From positions 18,622 through 82,621 of the forward strand of contig CAKSHT010000001.1 of NCBI GenBank assembly GCA_934457235.1: a stretch of DNA of 64,000 bases. The letters run 5' to 3'. Shown piece by piece: positions 56,467 to 64,000 of the stretch. The translations under genes were made by a program, and so were the position numbers. Within the stretch, counting starts at the first letter, position 1, and each line of letters begins with the position of its first letter. The DNA is from an uncultured Oscillospiraceae bacterium. GTDB lineage: Bacteria > Bacillota > Clostridia > Oscillospirales > Ruminococcaceae. The notes beneath the pieces were generated by a model. The model did not search any database. It was given only the letters and a program-made list of their open reading frames with translations, and had not been told where the DNA came from.

Positions 56467-56523
56467 GACGGTGTTTGCAACAAAGTTTCGCAGAAACTCT
56501 TGACAAACACCGTCTTTTGCTTT
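56467..56523 (+). terminator. rpoC terminator that contains the rpsL -35
   Basis: GACGGTGTTTG (56467-56477) pairs with CAAACACCGTC (56504-56514), enclosing a smaller AGTTTC/GAAACT hairpin, and TTTTGCTTT follows. The right arm overlaps the TTGACA -35 box of the next promoter. Confidence 0.85.
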
Positions 56524-56528
56524 AAAAT
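56500..56528 (+). promoter_or_regulatory. Promoter for rpsL-rpsG-fusA
   Basis: TTGACA (56500-56505), 17 bp, TAAAAT (56523-56528), lying within and just after the rpoC terminator. Confidence 0.85.
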
Positions 56529-56605
56529 ATATAAATGTGTGTGAGTATATTTTTCGAAATCGTCGGAAAAATACCTGCATACGAAAAATTATTGGAGGTG
56601 AAATA

Positions 56606-57031
56606 ATGCCTACGTTTAATCAGCTTGTCCGCAAGGGACGCGAGGTTTCTGAGAAGAAATCCAAGGCTCCTGCACTCCAGAAGTCGATGAACACACTGCG
56701 CAAGCAGCAGGTCGATCAGTCTTCTCCCCAGAAGAGAGGCGTGTGCACAGCCGTTCGTACTCAGACCCCTAAGAAGCCGAACTCCGCTATGAGAAAGGTA
56801 GCCAGAGTTAAGCTTTCTAACGGTTATGAAGTTACAGCTTATATTCCCGGTATCGGACACAAACTGCAGGAACACTCCGTTGTTCTGATCCGCGGCGGCC
56901 GTGTTAAGGACCTTCCTGGTGTGCGTTACCACATCATCAGAGGTACACTCGACGCTCAGGGTGTAGACAAGAGAATGCAGGGACGCTCCAAGTATGGTGC
57001 AAAGCGTCCGAAGGCTGGAAAGAAAGCGTAA
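56606..57031 (+). CDS. rpsL: 30S ribosomal protein S12
   Basis: A 141-residue decoding-centre protein. Conserved [26 protein letters not shown] and [30 protein letters not shown] segments are present with the streptomycin-sensitive Lys residues (in PKKPNS and GRVKDLPG). GGAGGTG fixes the ATG at 56606; the in-frame upstream start lies before the ribosome binding site. It opens the str operon with rpsG and fusA. Confidence 0.98.
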   Translation: MPTFNQLVRKGREVSEKKSKAPALQKSMNTLRKQQVDQSSPQKRGVCTAVRTQTPKKPNSAMRKVARVKLSNGYEVTAYIPGIGHKLQEHSVVLIRGGRVKDLPGVRYHIIRGTLDAQGVDKRMQGRSKYGAKRPKAGKKA

Positions 57032-57173
57032 TTTCTGACTTATTGCTGTCAGACAAGGCATTATTTTTGATAGAGCCTCTGTTTGGACGGCGGAAGGTCG
57101 ACCCACCCGCAAGGGTAGGATTTATGCTTTCGAGTACCTATGATTTTCATTTCGTATGAAGGAGGGAAGTAAA

Positions 57174-57644
57174 GTGCCAAGAAGAGGTAATGTTCCGAAG
57201 CGTGAAGTTCTTCCGGATCCTGTGTACGGCTCTGAGCTCGTAACAAGACTGGTAAACAATATCATGCTCGACGGAAAGAAGGGCGTAGCCCAGAAGATCG
57301 TATACGGCGCATTTGAGATCGTTGCTGAGAAGACCGGCAAGGACGCTCTGGAAGCTTTCGAGGAGGCAATGGAGAACATCATGCCGCAGCTCGAAGTCAA
57401 GGCTCGCCGTGTCGGCGGTGCGACCTACCAGGTTCCTATGGAGGTTCGCCCCGAGAGAAGACGCACACTCGGTCTGAGATGGATCACCACCTACAGCCGT
57501 GCGCGTAACGAAAAGACAATGAAGGAAAGACTTGCAAACGAGATCCTGGACGCACTGAACGGTCAGGGCGGCGCTTGCAAGAAGCGTGACGATACTCATA
57601 AGATGGCTGAAGCTAACAAGGCTTTCGCACATTATAAGTGGTAA
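57174..57644 (+). CDS. rpsG: 30S ribosomal protein S7
   Basis: A 156-residue protein that organises the 3' domain of 16S rRNA and contacts E-site tRNA. It begins [20 protein letters not shown] and has the [20 protein letters not shown] segment. The start is a GTG at 57174 directly after GGAGGGAAG; an ATG at 57156 is in frame but precedes the ribosome binding site and would give a non-standard N-terminus. The 142-nt gap from rpsL holds an ACCCACCC/GGGTAGG-type hairpin. Confidence 0.98.
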   Translation: MPRRGNVPKREVLPDPVYGSELVTRLVNNIMLDGKKGVAQKIVYGAFEIVAEKTGKDALEAFEEAMENIMPQLEVKARRVGGATYQVPMEVRPERRRTLGLRWITTYSRARNEKTMKERLANEILDALNGQGGACKKRDDTHKMAEANKAFAHYKW

Positions 57645-57707
57645 TCAGAAACAGATGAGTTACCTGGGGCGAATACCCCGGGTAATTCCAGAATTACGGA
57701 GGAATTT

Positions 57708-59795
57708 ATGAAAAGAGACGTATCTCTCGAAATGACCCGTAATATTGGTATCATGGCGCACATCGACGCCGGCAAGACCACCACAACTGAGCGTATCCTG
57801 TTCTATACTGGTATCAACCACAAGATCGGTGAAACTCACGATGGTACTGCTACGATGGACTGGATGGTTCAGGAGCAGGAGAGAGGTATCACAATCACCT
57901 CCGCTGCTACCACAGCCTTCTGGAAGGACCATAGAATCAATATTATCGACACCCCTGGTCACGTTGACTTCACCGTTGAGGTTCAGCGTTCCCTGAGAGT
58001 GCTTGACGGTTCCGTAACTGTTTTCTGTGCAAAGGGCGGCGTAGAGCCTCAGTCAGAAACAGTATGGCGTCAGGCAGATGAATACCATGTACCCAGAATG
58101 GCTTATGTCAACAAGATGGATATCATGGGCGCAGACTTCTACAACGTAGTACAGATGATGCACGACAGACTCAAGTGCAACGCTGTTCCGATCCAGCTGC
58201 CTATCGGCGCTGAGGCGGACTTCAAGGGAATCATCGACCTCGTTGAGATGAAGGCTGATGTATACTACGACGATATCGGCAAGGATATGCGCGTTGAGGA
58301 TATCCCTGCTGACATGATGGATAAGGCTAAGGAATACAGACAGAACCTTCTTGAGAAGGTCGCTGAGCTGGACGACGCTCTGATGGAGAGATACTTCGAG
58401 ACCGAGGGTGAGGACTTCACCATTGAGGAGATCAAGGCTGCCATCAGAAAGGGCACCATCGAGAACAAGTTCGTTCCTGTTATCTGCGGTACTTCCTACA
58501 GAAACAAGGGCGTTCAGAAGCTCCTTGACGCTGTAGTTGACTATATGCCTTCTCCTCTTGATATTCCTTCCATCAAGGGTGTAGACCCTGAGACCGGCGA
58601 GGAAGTTGAGAGACACGCTGGCGACGATCAGCCGTTCTCCGCGCTCGCGTTCAAGATCGCTACCGACCCGTTCGTTGGTAAGCTCTGCTTCTTCAGAGTT
58701 TACTCCGGTTACGTTGAGGCTGGTACAACAGTTCTGAATGCTACCAAGGACAAGAACGAGCGTATGGGCCGTATCCTTCAGATGCACTCCAACCACAGAC
58801 AGGATATCGACGCATGCCCGTGCGGTGATATCGCAGCAGTTGTTGGTACTAAGTACACCACCACAGGTGATACTCTCTGCGACGAGAACCACCCTGTAAT
58901 CCTTGAGTCCATGGAGTTCCCGGAGCCGGTTATCGACCTGGCTATCGAGCCCAAGACCAAGGCTGGTCAGGAAAAGATGGCTATCGCTCTCGCAAAGCTT
59001 GCTGAAGAAGACCCGACATTCAAGACCTGGACAAACCAGGAGACTGGTCAGACCATCATCGCTGGTATGGGTGAGCTTCACCTCGATATCATCGTTGACA
59101 GACTTCTCCGTGAGTTCAAGGTAGAGGCTAACGTCGGCGCTCCGCAGGTTGCTTACAAGGAAACTATCACTGGCACAGCTGATATCGACATGAAGTACAA
59201 GCGCCAGTCCGGTGGTTCCGGTCAGTACGGTCACGTTAAGATCAAGGTAGAGCCGAACGAGTCCGGTAAGGGCTATGAGTTCAGCAACGACGTTGTCGGC
59301 GGTTCTATCCCCAAGGAGTTCATCCCTGCTGTTGACGCAGGTATCCAGGGCGCTCTTAACGCCGGTGTCCTCGCAGGCTATCCTGTTGTTGACATCAAGG
59401 TATCCCTGTACGACGGTTCTTACCATGAGGTAGACTCCTCCGAAATGGCATTTAAGATCGCTGGTTCTATGGCTATCAAGGAAGCCCTCAAGCAGGCGCA
59501 CTCCGTTATCCTCGAACCGATCATGAGAGTTGACGTTGTCGTTCCCGATGACTACATCGGTAACGTAATCGGCGACCTTAACTCCCGCCGTGGCCAGATC
59601 CAGAACCAGGAGACCAGAAACGGTTCCGTTCAGGTTACCGCTTTCGTTCCGCTTTCTGAGATGTTCGGCTACTCCAACGATCTTCGTTCCAAGACCCAGG
59701 GCCGCGGCCAGTATGTAATGCAGCCGAGCCACTACATCGAGGTTCCGAAGTCCATTTCCGAGGCAATCATGAGCAAGCGCAAGCAGAACGGTTAA
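57708..59795 (+). CDS. fusA: Elongation factor G
   Basis: A 695-residue translocation GTPase. Motifs: P-loop [25 protein letters not shown], and the domain IV loop [18 protein letters not shown]. Length equals typical EF-G. GGAGGAA precedes the ATG. It lies 63 nt after rpsG in the conserved str order. An inverted repeat after the stop codon forms a terminator that holds the tuf -35 in its loop. Confidence 0.98.
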   Translation: MKRDVSLEMTRNIGIMAHIDAGKTTTTERILFYTGINHKIGETHDGTATMDWMVQEQERGITITSAATTAFWKDHRINIIDTPGHVDFTVEVQRSLRVLDGSVTVFCAKGGVEPQSETVWRQADEYHVPRMAYVNKMDIMGADFYNVVQMMHDRLKCNAVPIQLPIGAEADFKGIIDLVEMKADVYYDDIGKDMRVEDIPADMMDKAKEYRQNLLEKVAELDDALMERYFETEGEDFTIEEIKAAIRKGTIENKFVPVICGTSYRNKGVQKLLDAVVDYMPSPLDIPSIKGVDPETGEEVERHAGDDQPFSALAFKIATDPFVGKLCFFRVYSGYVEAGTTVLNATKDKNERMGRILQMHSNHRQDIDACPCGDIAAVVGTKYTTTGDTLCDENHPVILESMEFPEPVIDLAIEPKTKAGQEKMAIALAKLAEEDPTFKTWTNQETGQTIIAGMGELHLDIIVDRLLREFKVEANVGAPQVAYKETITGTADIDMKYKRQSGGSGQYGHVKIKVEPNESGKGYEFSNDVVGGSIPKEFIPAVDAGIQGALNAGVLAGYPVVDIKVSLYDGSYHEVDSSEMAFKIAGSMAIKEALKQAHSVILEPIMRVDVVVPDDYIGNVIGDLNSRRGQIQNQETRNGSVQVTAFVPLSEMFGYSNDLRSKTQGRGQYVMQPSHYIEVPKSISEAIMSKRKQNG

Positions 59796-59826
59796 TTCCG
59801 CGTAAATTTGCACTCTCAGACCATTT

Positions 59827-59861
59827 TTTCTGCGAAACTACTTGATTTTTTCGCAGAAAGA
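59827..59861 (+). terminator. fusA terminator hairpin enclosing the tuf -35
   Basis: TTTCTGCGAAA (about 59828-59838) pairs with TTTTCGCAGAAA (about 59849-59860). The tuf -35 box TTGATT lies in the loop. Confidence 0.65.
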
Positions 59862-59870
59862 TGATACAAT
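59842..59870 (+). promoter_or_regulatory. Promoter for tuf
   Basis: TTGATT (59842-59847), 17 bp, TACAAT (59865-59870). The leader carries a GTCCCC/GGGGAC hairpin at 59891-59911. Confidence 0.8.
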
Positions 59871-59943
59871 ATTATTACTGAAATTACGGCGTCCCCCGCC
59901 CAATGGGGGACACCAGATATCACCTATTAAGGAGGAAATACCA

Positions 59944-61146
59944 ATGGCAAAGGAACATTATAATTCCACTAAGCCCCACGTAAACATCGGTACCATCGGT
60001 CACGTTGACCACGGTAAGACCACCACCACCGCAGCTATCACAAAGTGGCTGTCCCTTCAGGGCAAGGCTAAGTTCGAAGCTTACGATCAGATCGATAAGG
60101 CTCCGGAGGAGAGAGAGCGTGGTATCACAATCAACACCGCTCACGTTGAGTATGAGACTGAGAAGCGTCACTACGCTCACGTTGACTGCCCCGGCCATGC
60201 TGACTATATCAAGAACATGATCACCGGTGCTGCTCAGATGGACGGCGCTATCCTCGTTGTTGCAGGTACTGACGGTCCTATGGCTCAGACCAAGGAGCAC
60301 ATCCTGCTCGCTCGCCAGGTAGGCGTTCCGGCAATCGTTGTATTCATCAACAAGTGCGATGACGTTGACGATCCCGAACTGCTCGACCTCGTTGAGATGG
60401 ATATCCGTGACGTTCTGTCCCAGAACGACTTCCCCGGCGATGACGTTCCCGTTATCCGTGGTTCCGCTAAGGTTGCTCTGGATTGCACTTCCACCGATCC
60501 TAACGCTCCCGAGTATGCTTGCATCAAGGAGCTCATGGACGCTGTTGACGAGTACATTCCTGCTCCTGAGCGCGATGAGAACAAGCCGTTCCTGATGCCT
60601 GTAGAGGATACTATGACCATCACTGGCCGTGGTACCGTTGCAACTGGTAGAGTTGAGCGTGGCGTTGTTAAGGTTAACGATACCGTTGAGATCACTGGTC
60701 TGACCGACGAGCCCAAGTCCACCGTTGTTACCGGTCTTGAGATGTTCAGAAAGACCCTGGACGAGGCAGTTGCTGGTTACAACATCGGTGCTCTGCTCCG
60801 TGGTGTTACCCGTCAGGATATCGAGCGTGGTCAGGTTCTCTGCAAGCCCGGTTCCATCCACCCGCACACCAAGTTCACTGGCCAGGTTTACGTTCTTAAG
60901 AAGGAAGAGGGCGGCCGTCATACTCCGTTCGTTTCCAACTATCGTCCGCAGTTCTTCTTCAGAACCACTGACGTTACCGGCGTAATCACCCTGCCTGCTG
61001 ACAAGGAAATGTGCATGCCTGGCGATAACGTAGTTATGGACGTTGAGCTCATCACTCCTATCGCTATTGAAGAGGGTCTGCGTTTCGCTATCCGTGAGGG
61101 TGGCAGAACCGTAGGTTCCGGCGTTGTTACCAAGATCAACGGCTAA
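59944..61146 (+). CDS. tuf: Elongation factor Tu
   Basis: A 400-residue GTPase delivering aminoacyl-tRNA to the ribosome. Motifs: [45 protein letters not shown] and the RGxTR-like [13 protein letters not shown]. Length is typical. GGAGGAA fixes the ATG at 59944; the upstream in-frame extension to 59842 covers the promoter and is rejected. It has its own promoter and a strong terminator. Confidence 0.98.
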   Translation: MAKEHYNSTKPHVNIGTIGHVDHGKTTTTAAITKWLSLQGKAKFEAYDQIDKAPEERERGITINTAHVEYETEKRHYAHVDCPGHADYIKNMITGAAQMDGAILVVAGTDGPMAQTKEHILLARQVGVPAIVVFINKCDDVDDPELLDLVEMDIRDVLSQNDFPGDDVPVIRGSAKVALDCTSTDPNAPEYACIKELMDAVDEYIPAPERDENKPFLMPVEDTMTITGRGTVATGRVERGVVKVNDTVEITGLTDEPKSTVVTGLEMFRKTLDEAVAGYNIGALLRGVTRQDIERGQVLCKPGSIHPHTKFTGQVYVLKKEEGGRHTPFVSNYRPQFFFRTTDVTGVITLPADKEMCMPGDNVVMDVELITPIAIEEGLRFAIREGGRTVGSGVVTKING

Positions 61147-61185
61147 TTCCCGCTGAGCTGGTGCAAACCACTTCACAAAACCAAG

Positions 61186-61215
61186 ACCGCTTCCCGAAAG
61201 GGAAGCGGTTTTTTT
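61186..61215 (+). terminator. Intrinsic terminator after tuf
   Basis: A 10-bp perfect stem ACCGCTTCCC/GGGAAGCGGT with a GAAA-type loop is followed by a long T-run. Confidence 0.95.
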
Positions 61216-61423
61216 ATTTGTTCATCTTCGGGTTGTCCGTCCTGCCGAGGATAAAATCCACGGACACGTTGTAGAAGTCCGCCAGCCGGATAAGCGTCTG
61301 GGTGGGGATATCGCGTTCGCCGGTTTCGTAATAGGAGTATGCGCGCTGTCCGCAGAAGATCTTGTCAGCTATCTGTTTTTGTGTGAGCAGTTCACTTTCC
61401 CTAAGATATTTCAACTTGTACAT
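61214..61423 (-). CDS. Small Xre-family helix-turn-helix regulator
   Basis: A 69-residue protein that is essentially one Cro/C1-type HTH domain: LRESELLTQKQIADKIF forms helices 1-2 and QRAYSYYETGERDIPTQTLIRLADFYNVSVDFILGRT the recognition helix and the rest. GGAGG precedes the ATG. It is divergent from a four-helix membrane protein gene, and a 9-bp inverted repeat overlaps the shared promoter region, suggesting it represses itself and that gene. The stop codon lies at the edge of the tuf terminator. Confidence 0.9.
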   Translation of the reverse strand: MYKLKYLRESELLTQKQIADKIFCGQRAYSYYETGERDIPTQTLIRLADFYNVSVDFILGRTDNPKMNK

Positions 61424-61457
61424 ATTATTAACCTCCGTTTTGTGAAGAATTAATAAT

Positions 61458-61463
61458 ATTATA
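61458..61463 (-). promoter_or_regulatory. -10 box candidate for the Xre regulator gene
   Basis: Minus-strand TATAAT (61458-61463), 35 bp upstream of the regulator ATG. The -35 (TCAATA at 18 bp) is weak. Confidence 0.5.
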
Positions 61464-61470
61464 GTCTAGA

Positions 61471-61504
61471 ACAAAATGGGCTATTGACATATTGACCATT
61501 TTGT
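61471..61504. promoter_or_regulatory. Candidate operator between the Xre gene and the membrane protein gene
   Basis: ACAAAATGG (61471-61479) is perfectly repeated inverted as CCATTTTGT (61496-61504). The centre covers the -35 of the rightward promoter and the upstream part of the leftward one, a suitable place for a dimeric or paired-site repressor. Confidence 0.6.
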
Positions 61505-61512
61505 GCTATAAT
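61484..61512 (+). promoter_or_regulatory. Consensus promoter for the four-helix membrane protein
   Basis: TTGACA (61484-61489), 17 bp, TATAAT (61507-61512), 53 bp before the ATG. Confidence 0.88.
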
Positions 61513-61564
61513 AGCGGCATAGTCAAAGATTAACTTTGCTAATAAAGTGTAATGAGGTGCAGAA

Positions 61565-62065
61565 ATGGAAAACTGGAGCAGCATAACTAAAAGAAACGTA
61601 TACATGGTCACTCTGATCTTAATGATCGTTTGTGCGGCGGTTGATTTGATATCTGGCTGTATTGGGTTGATAGTAGGTACAAGAGTTTTCGGTCAAATCT
61701 ACAGTGCTGTTGAAGCATTGCACGGAATCCCACAGGACGGTGCTTATCTGGTTTTTTTGTTCTCATGTGTTCTGGTTATACTTTTTCATGGGCTGTTAGT
61801 ATTTTCCTCGATTTATCGGCATCGCTCGCATAATATGTTCTTTAACATTTTCCCGGTTATCGTCTATATAATTAAGGTACTGATGGGATTTAATGTTATC
61901 ACTGGCATGACGTTTTCGACTATGACTTCAAAGTTCCCGATTCCTGGAGTTGGCTGGGTCAGCATTTCGTCTGAAGTAGGCGTGTATGTGCTTATTAGCT
62001 TCTTTGTATATCTGGTGATGGCATTTATTTCTTTCACCAATATAAGGCTGAAGAACATGGTATAA
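61565..62065 (+). CDS. Four-helix membrane protein of unknown function, divergent from an Xre regulator
   Basis: A 166-residue protein with four transmembrane helices (about residues 12-36, 62-82, 93-115 and 135-158) and short loops. I do not recognise the family. GAGGTG precedes the ATG, and it has a perfect promoter overlapped by a candidate operator. Its codon use is more AT-rich than that of the adjacent tuf and glyS genes, which hints at later acquisition together with the Xre gene. It could be a transport or stress-related membrane protein, but nothing fixes its role. Confidence 0.78.
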   Translation: MENWSSITKRNVYMVTLILMIVCAAVDLISGCIGLIVGTRVFGQIYSAVEALHGIPQDGAYLVFLFSCVLVILFHGLLVFSSIYRHRSHNMFFNIFPVIVYIIKVLMGFNVITGMTFSTMTSKFPIPGVGWVSISSEVGVYVLISFFVYLVMAFISFTNIRLKNMV

Positions 62066-62070
62066 CGATA

Positions 62071-62102
62071 AAAAAATCCCCCGGAAAACCGGGGGATTTT
62101 TT
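62071..62102. terminator. Bidirectional terminator between the membrane protein and glyS
   Basis: AAAAAATCCCCCGG pairs with CCGGGGGATTTTTT around an AAAA loop, giving a perfect 14-bp symmetric hairpin. Confidence 0.95.
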
Positions 62103-62122
62103 ATTTCACGCCATACGCGCCA

Positions 62123-63496
62123 TCAGAAGAAAATTCTCTCCTCGATGTAGCTCTTGACCTCGGTCAGCGGGATACGAACCTGCTGCATGGAGTCGCGCTC
62201 GCGGACTGTTACGCAGCCATCGGTCTCGGTGTCGAAGTCGTAGGTGATGCAGAACGGAGTACCGATCTCGTCCTGTCTGCGGTAGCGCTTGCCGATAGCG
62301 CCTGCGTCGTCGAAATCAACGTTGAAGTACTTTGCAAGCTCGTCGTGCAGCTCGCCTGCCTTTTCGCTGAGCTTCTTGGACAGCGGAAGAATTGCCGCCT
62401 TGACAGGCGCCAGAGCCGGGTGCAGGTGCATTACGGTACGGCTGGTGCCGTCCTCAAGCTGCTCCTCGTCGTAAGCGTCGCATACGACTGCCAGGAACAG
62501 ACGCTCAACGCCCAGCGACGGCTCGATAACGTACGGAATATACTTCTCGTTGGTTTCGGGGTCGAAGTACTCCAGGCTCTTGCCGGAGGTCTTCTGGTGC
62601 TGGGTCAGGTCGTAGTCAGTGCGGTCTGCAACGCCCCACAGCTCGCCCCAGCCGAACGGGAACATGAACTCGAAGTCGGTTGTAGCCTTGGAGTAGAAGC
62701 AAAGCTCCTCCGGGCTGTGGTCGCGGAGTCTGATGTTCTCCTCCTTGAGACCCAGGGAGAGCAGGAAGTTCTTGCAGTAGCTGCGCCAGTACTGGAACCA
62801 CTCCAGGTCGGTGCCGGGCTTGCAGAAGAATTCAAGCTCCATCTGCTCGAACTCGCGTACGCGGAAGATGAACTGTCCGGGAGTTATCTCGTTACGGAAG
62901 GACTTTCCGACCTGCGCAACGCCGAACGGAACCTTTTTGCGGCTCGTTCTCTGGATATTCGCGAAGTTTACGAAAATACCCTGCGCGGTCTCCGGGCGGA
63001 GGTAGATCTCGTTCTTGCTGTCCTCGGTAACGCCCTGGAAAGTCTTGAACATCAGATTGAACTGACGGATATCAGTGAAGTTGGTGGAACCGCAGTTCGG
63101 GCACTTGATGCCGTTTTCCCTGATGTAGGTCATCATCTGCTCGTTAGTCCAGCCGTTTGCGTCGCCGCCGTTGTCCTCGATGAGCTTGTCTGCGCGGTGA
63201 CGGGTCTTGCAGTCCTTGCAGTCCATCAGCGGGTCGGAGAAGCCGCCTACGTGTCCGGAAGCCACCCAGGTCTGGGGGTTCATGAGGATGGCGGAGTCAA
63301 GTCCTACGTTGTACTTGTTCTCCTGAATGAACTTCTTGCGCCATGCATTCTTGATGTTGGTTTTCAGCTCTACGCCGAGGGGACCGTAATCCCATGTGTT
63401 TGCAAGGCCGCCGTAGATCTCGCTGCCGGGGTACACGAAGCCTCTGCCTTTGCAGAGCGCAACGATCTTGTCAAGGGTCTTTTCTGTGTTGTTCAT
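62123..63496 (-). CDS. glyS: Glycyl-tRNA synthetase (single-subunit, alpha2 type)
   Basis: A 457-residue class II aminoacyl-tRNA synthetase charging tRNA-Gly. The start with [44 protein letters not shown] (motif 2 region), FRNEITP and the C-terminal anticodon-binding domain belong to the archaeal/eukaryotic-like dimer rather than the alpha2beta2 enzyme. A zinc-type Cys set (CKDC and CPNC) is present in the insertion. AAAGGAA precedes the ATG. It has its own promoter; the short leader (about 50 nt) has no room for a T-box. Confidence 0.96.
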   Translation of the reverse strand: MNNTEKTLDKIVALCKGRGFVYPGSEIYGGLANTWDYGPLGVELKTNIKNAWRKKFIQENKYNVGLDSAILMNPQTWVASGHVGGFSDPLMDCKDCKTRHRADKLIEDNGGDANGWTNEQMMTYIRENGIKCPNCGSTNFTDIRQFNLMFKTFQGVTEDSKNEIYLRPETAQGIFVNFANIQRTSRKKVPFGVAQVGKSFRNEITPGQFIFRVREFEQMELEFFCKPGTDLEWFQYWRSYCKNFLLSLGLKEENIRLRDHSPEELCFYSKATTDFEFMFPFGWGELWGVADRTDYDLTQHQKTSGKSLEYFDPETNEKYIPYVIEPSLGVERLFLAVVCDAYDEEQLEDGTSRTVMHLHPALAPVKAAILPLSKKLSEKAGELHDELAKYFNVDFDDAGAIGKRYRRQDEIGTPFCITYDFDTETDGCVTVRERDSMQQVRIPLTEVKSYIEERIFF

Positions 63497-63553
63497 GTTT
63501 GATTCCTTTCAGCCCTGCATGGCTTGCAGGGACAGTAAAATAGTTACTCATAT

Positions 63554-63582
63554 AGTATAACGCAAAACCCCGGATAAGTCAA
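63554..63582 (-). promoter_or_regulatory. Promoter for glyS
   Basis: Minus-strand TTGACT (63577-63582), 17 bp, TATACT (63554-63559). Confidence 0.85.
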
Positions 63583-63773
63583 GACTTTAAAATACAATTC
63601 CGCGTTTACGGTGCGTATCGCCGTACGCCCTGCCCTGGCGGCGTTACGTCCGGTAAACTTTCGGCGCGGTTATTCTGAGATATGACTGGAGCGCATGTTT
63701 TATCACGCGGCGGCATGGAAATAACGCCGCCGCGATATCGGAATCAAAAAGTAAGTATCATTTCAATAACTAC

Positions 63774-63802
63774 TGGACAAAATAGAAAAGCTGTGATATA
63801 AT
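63774..63802 (+). promoter_or_regulatory. Promoter for the DUF1858 gene
   Basis: TGGACA (63774-63779), 17 bp, TATAAT (63797-63802). Confidence 0.75.
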
Positions 63803-63871
63803 ATACAATGTATATTTATCTCTCTGCGGAATTCCGCGGGGAAGCACTGTAAAATGAAAGGAAATACAACA

Positions 63872-64000
63872 ATGAAAGTAACAAAGGATACAGTAATCGG
63901 CGATATTCTGGACGTAGCAGGCGAGGCTGCCGCTCCCATCTTCTTCAGCATGGGAATGCACTGCCTGGGCTGCCCGGCTTCCCGCGGCGAGACCGTTGAG
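63872..64000 (+). CDS. DUF1858 domain protein (partial, runs off right edge)
   Basis: The first 43 codons of a gene cut by the window edge. The sequence KVTKDTVIGDILDVAGEAA followed by FFSMGMHCLGCPASRGET is the DUF1858 signature with its conserved Cys pair, a small helical domain found alone or fused at the N-terminus of hybrid-cluster or ScdA-like proteins. A full-length stand-alone protein would have about 65-80 residues. AAAGGAA precedes the ATG at 63872. Redox or metal-cluster association is known for related domains but not shown here. Confidence 0.85.
   Translation, partial: MKVTKDTVIGDILDVAGEAAAPIFFSMGMHCLGCPASRGETVE

Larger units (their letters stand above)
63497..63871. other. Divergent intergenic region between glyS and the DUF1858 gene
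   Basis: No gene is seen. It holds a CCCTGCA/TGCAGGG hairpin in the glyS leader (63514-63532), the glyS promoter, a palindromic ATCGCGGCGGCG-type hairpin near 63695-63737, and the promoter for the right-edge gene. Confidence 0.5.

Noticed and set aside
57032-57173. Missing ribosomal gene between rpsL and rpsG
   Set aside because: The 142-nt gap contains only a small hairpin and the rpsG ribosome binding site; no open frame with coding character was found.
58053-59813. Long leftward reading frames opposite fusA, rpoB, rpoC, guaB and tuf
   Set aside because: All are mirror frames of highly expressed genes with biased codons; none has a promoter, a ribosome binding site or a recognisable domain.
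63497-63582. Glycine T-box in the glyS leader
   Set aside because: The leader from the mapped promoter is only about 50 nt and shows just one small hairpin, too short for a T-box.

Overview
The window reads as chromosomal DNA of a low-to-moderate-GC Firmicute, most likely a Ruminococcus-like member of the Oscillospiraceae (Clostridia). This rests on the rpmH-rnpA-yidD-yidC-jag order, a single-subunit glycyl-tRNA synthetase, a PPi-type pyruvate phosphate dikinase, type III pantothenate kinase, an Rnf-type membrane module, strong consensus sigma-A promoters (many are exactly TTGACA-17 bp-TATAAT) and AGGAGG ribosome binding sites. Taxonomy is inferred from gene content and style only. No rRNA operon, insertion sequence, prophage or CRISPR array is visible. 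One tRNA gene is present.

Layout. 1-4.1 kb: a partial leftward gene at the edge, then the rightward rpmH-rnpA-yidD-yidC-jag cluster. 4.1-12.1 kb, leftward: an AT-rich orphan membrane gene, ppdK, and an operon of an RNA methyltransferase, a transglutaminase and a DUF58 protein. 12.1-15.5 kb, rightward: a lipoprotein, a 103-bp palindromic element, pgi, a small P-loop protein, a hairpin-rich gap and rpmF. 15.7-23.3 kb: one long rightward operon, der-(membrane protein)-plsY-GNAT-gpsA, which continues into an Abi_2/HEPN protein, a TerB_N/TerB_C protein and a second GNAT. 23.3-23.8 kb: a hairpin and repeat cluster beside a leftward tRNA-Leu. 23.8-30 kb: a cation efflux protein, a membrane protein with an odd start, pyrG and ppk. 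30-35.2 kb, leftward: rpe, three Rnf-type membrane subunits (D, E, A), a putative glycosyl-hydrolase-like protein, then yajC as its own unit.

35.4-45.2 kb, rightward: guaB with a long leader holding a small Cys-containing reading frame, an ECF sigma factor with its anti-sigma, nadE, a small membrane protein, a Gx-type transporter, polA and rimI. 45.2-46.7 kb, leftward: coaX with an ECF S-component that probably imports pantothenate. 46.8-48.4 kb: a vWA/PP2C pair resembling the TerY-P stress module. 48.7-61.2 kb: the transcription/translation block rpoB-rpoC, rpsL-rpsG-fusA, tuf. 61.2-64 kb: an Xre regulator divergent from a four-helix membrane protein with a shared operator candidate, glyS, and the start of a DUF1858 protein.

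Most of the window is housekeeping. The parts that stand out are: Ter-type and Abi-type genes built into housekeeping operons with no sign of recent transfer; an Rnf-like D-E-A module lacking C, G and B; the guaB leader reading frame; several multi-branched palindromic intergenic elements; and two places where a terminator hairpin and the next promoter share sequence.
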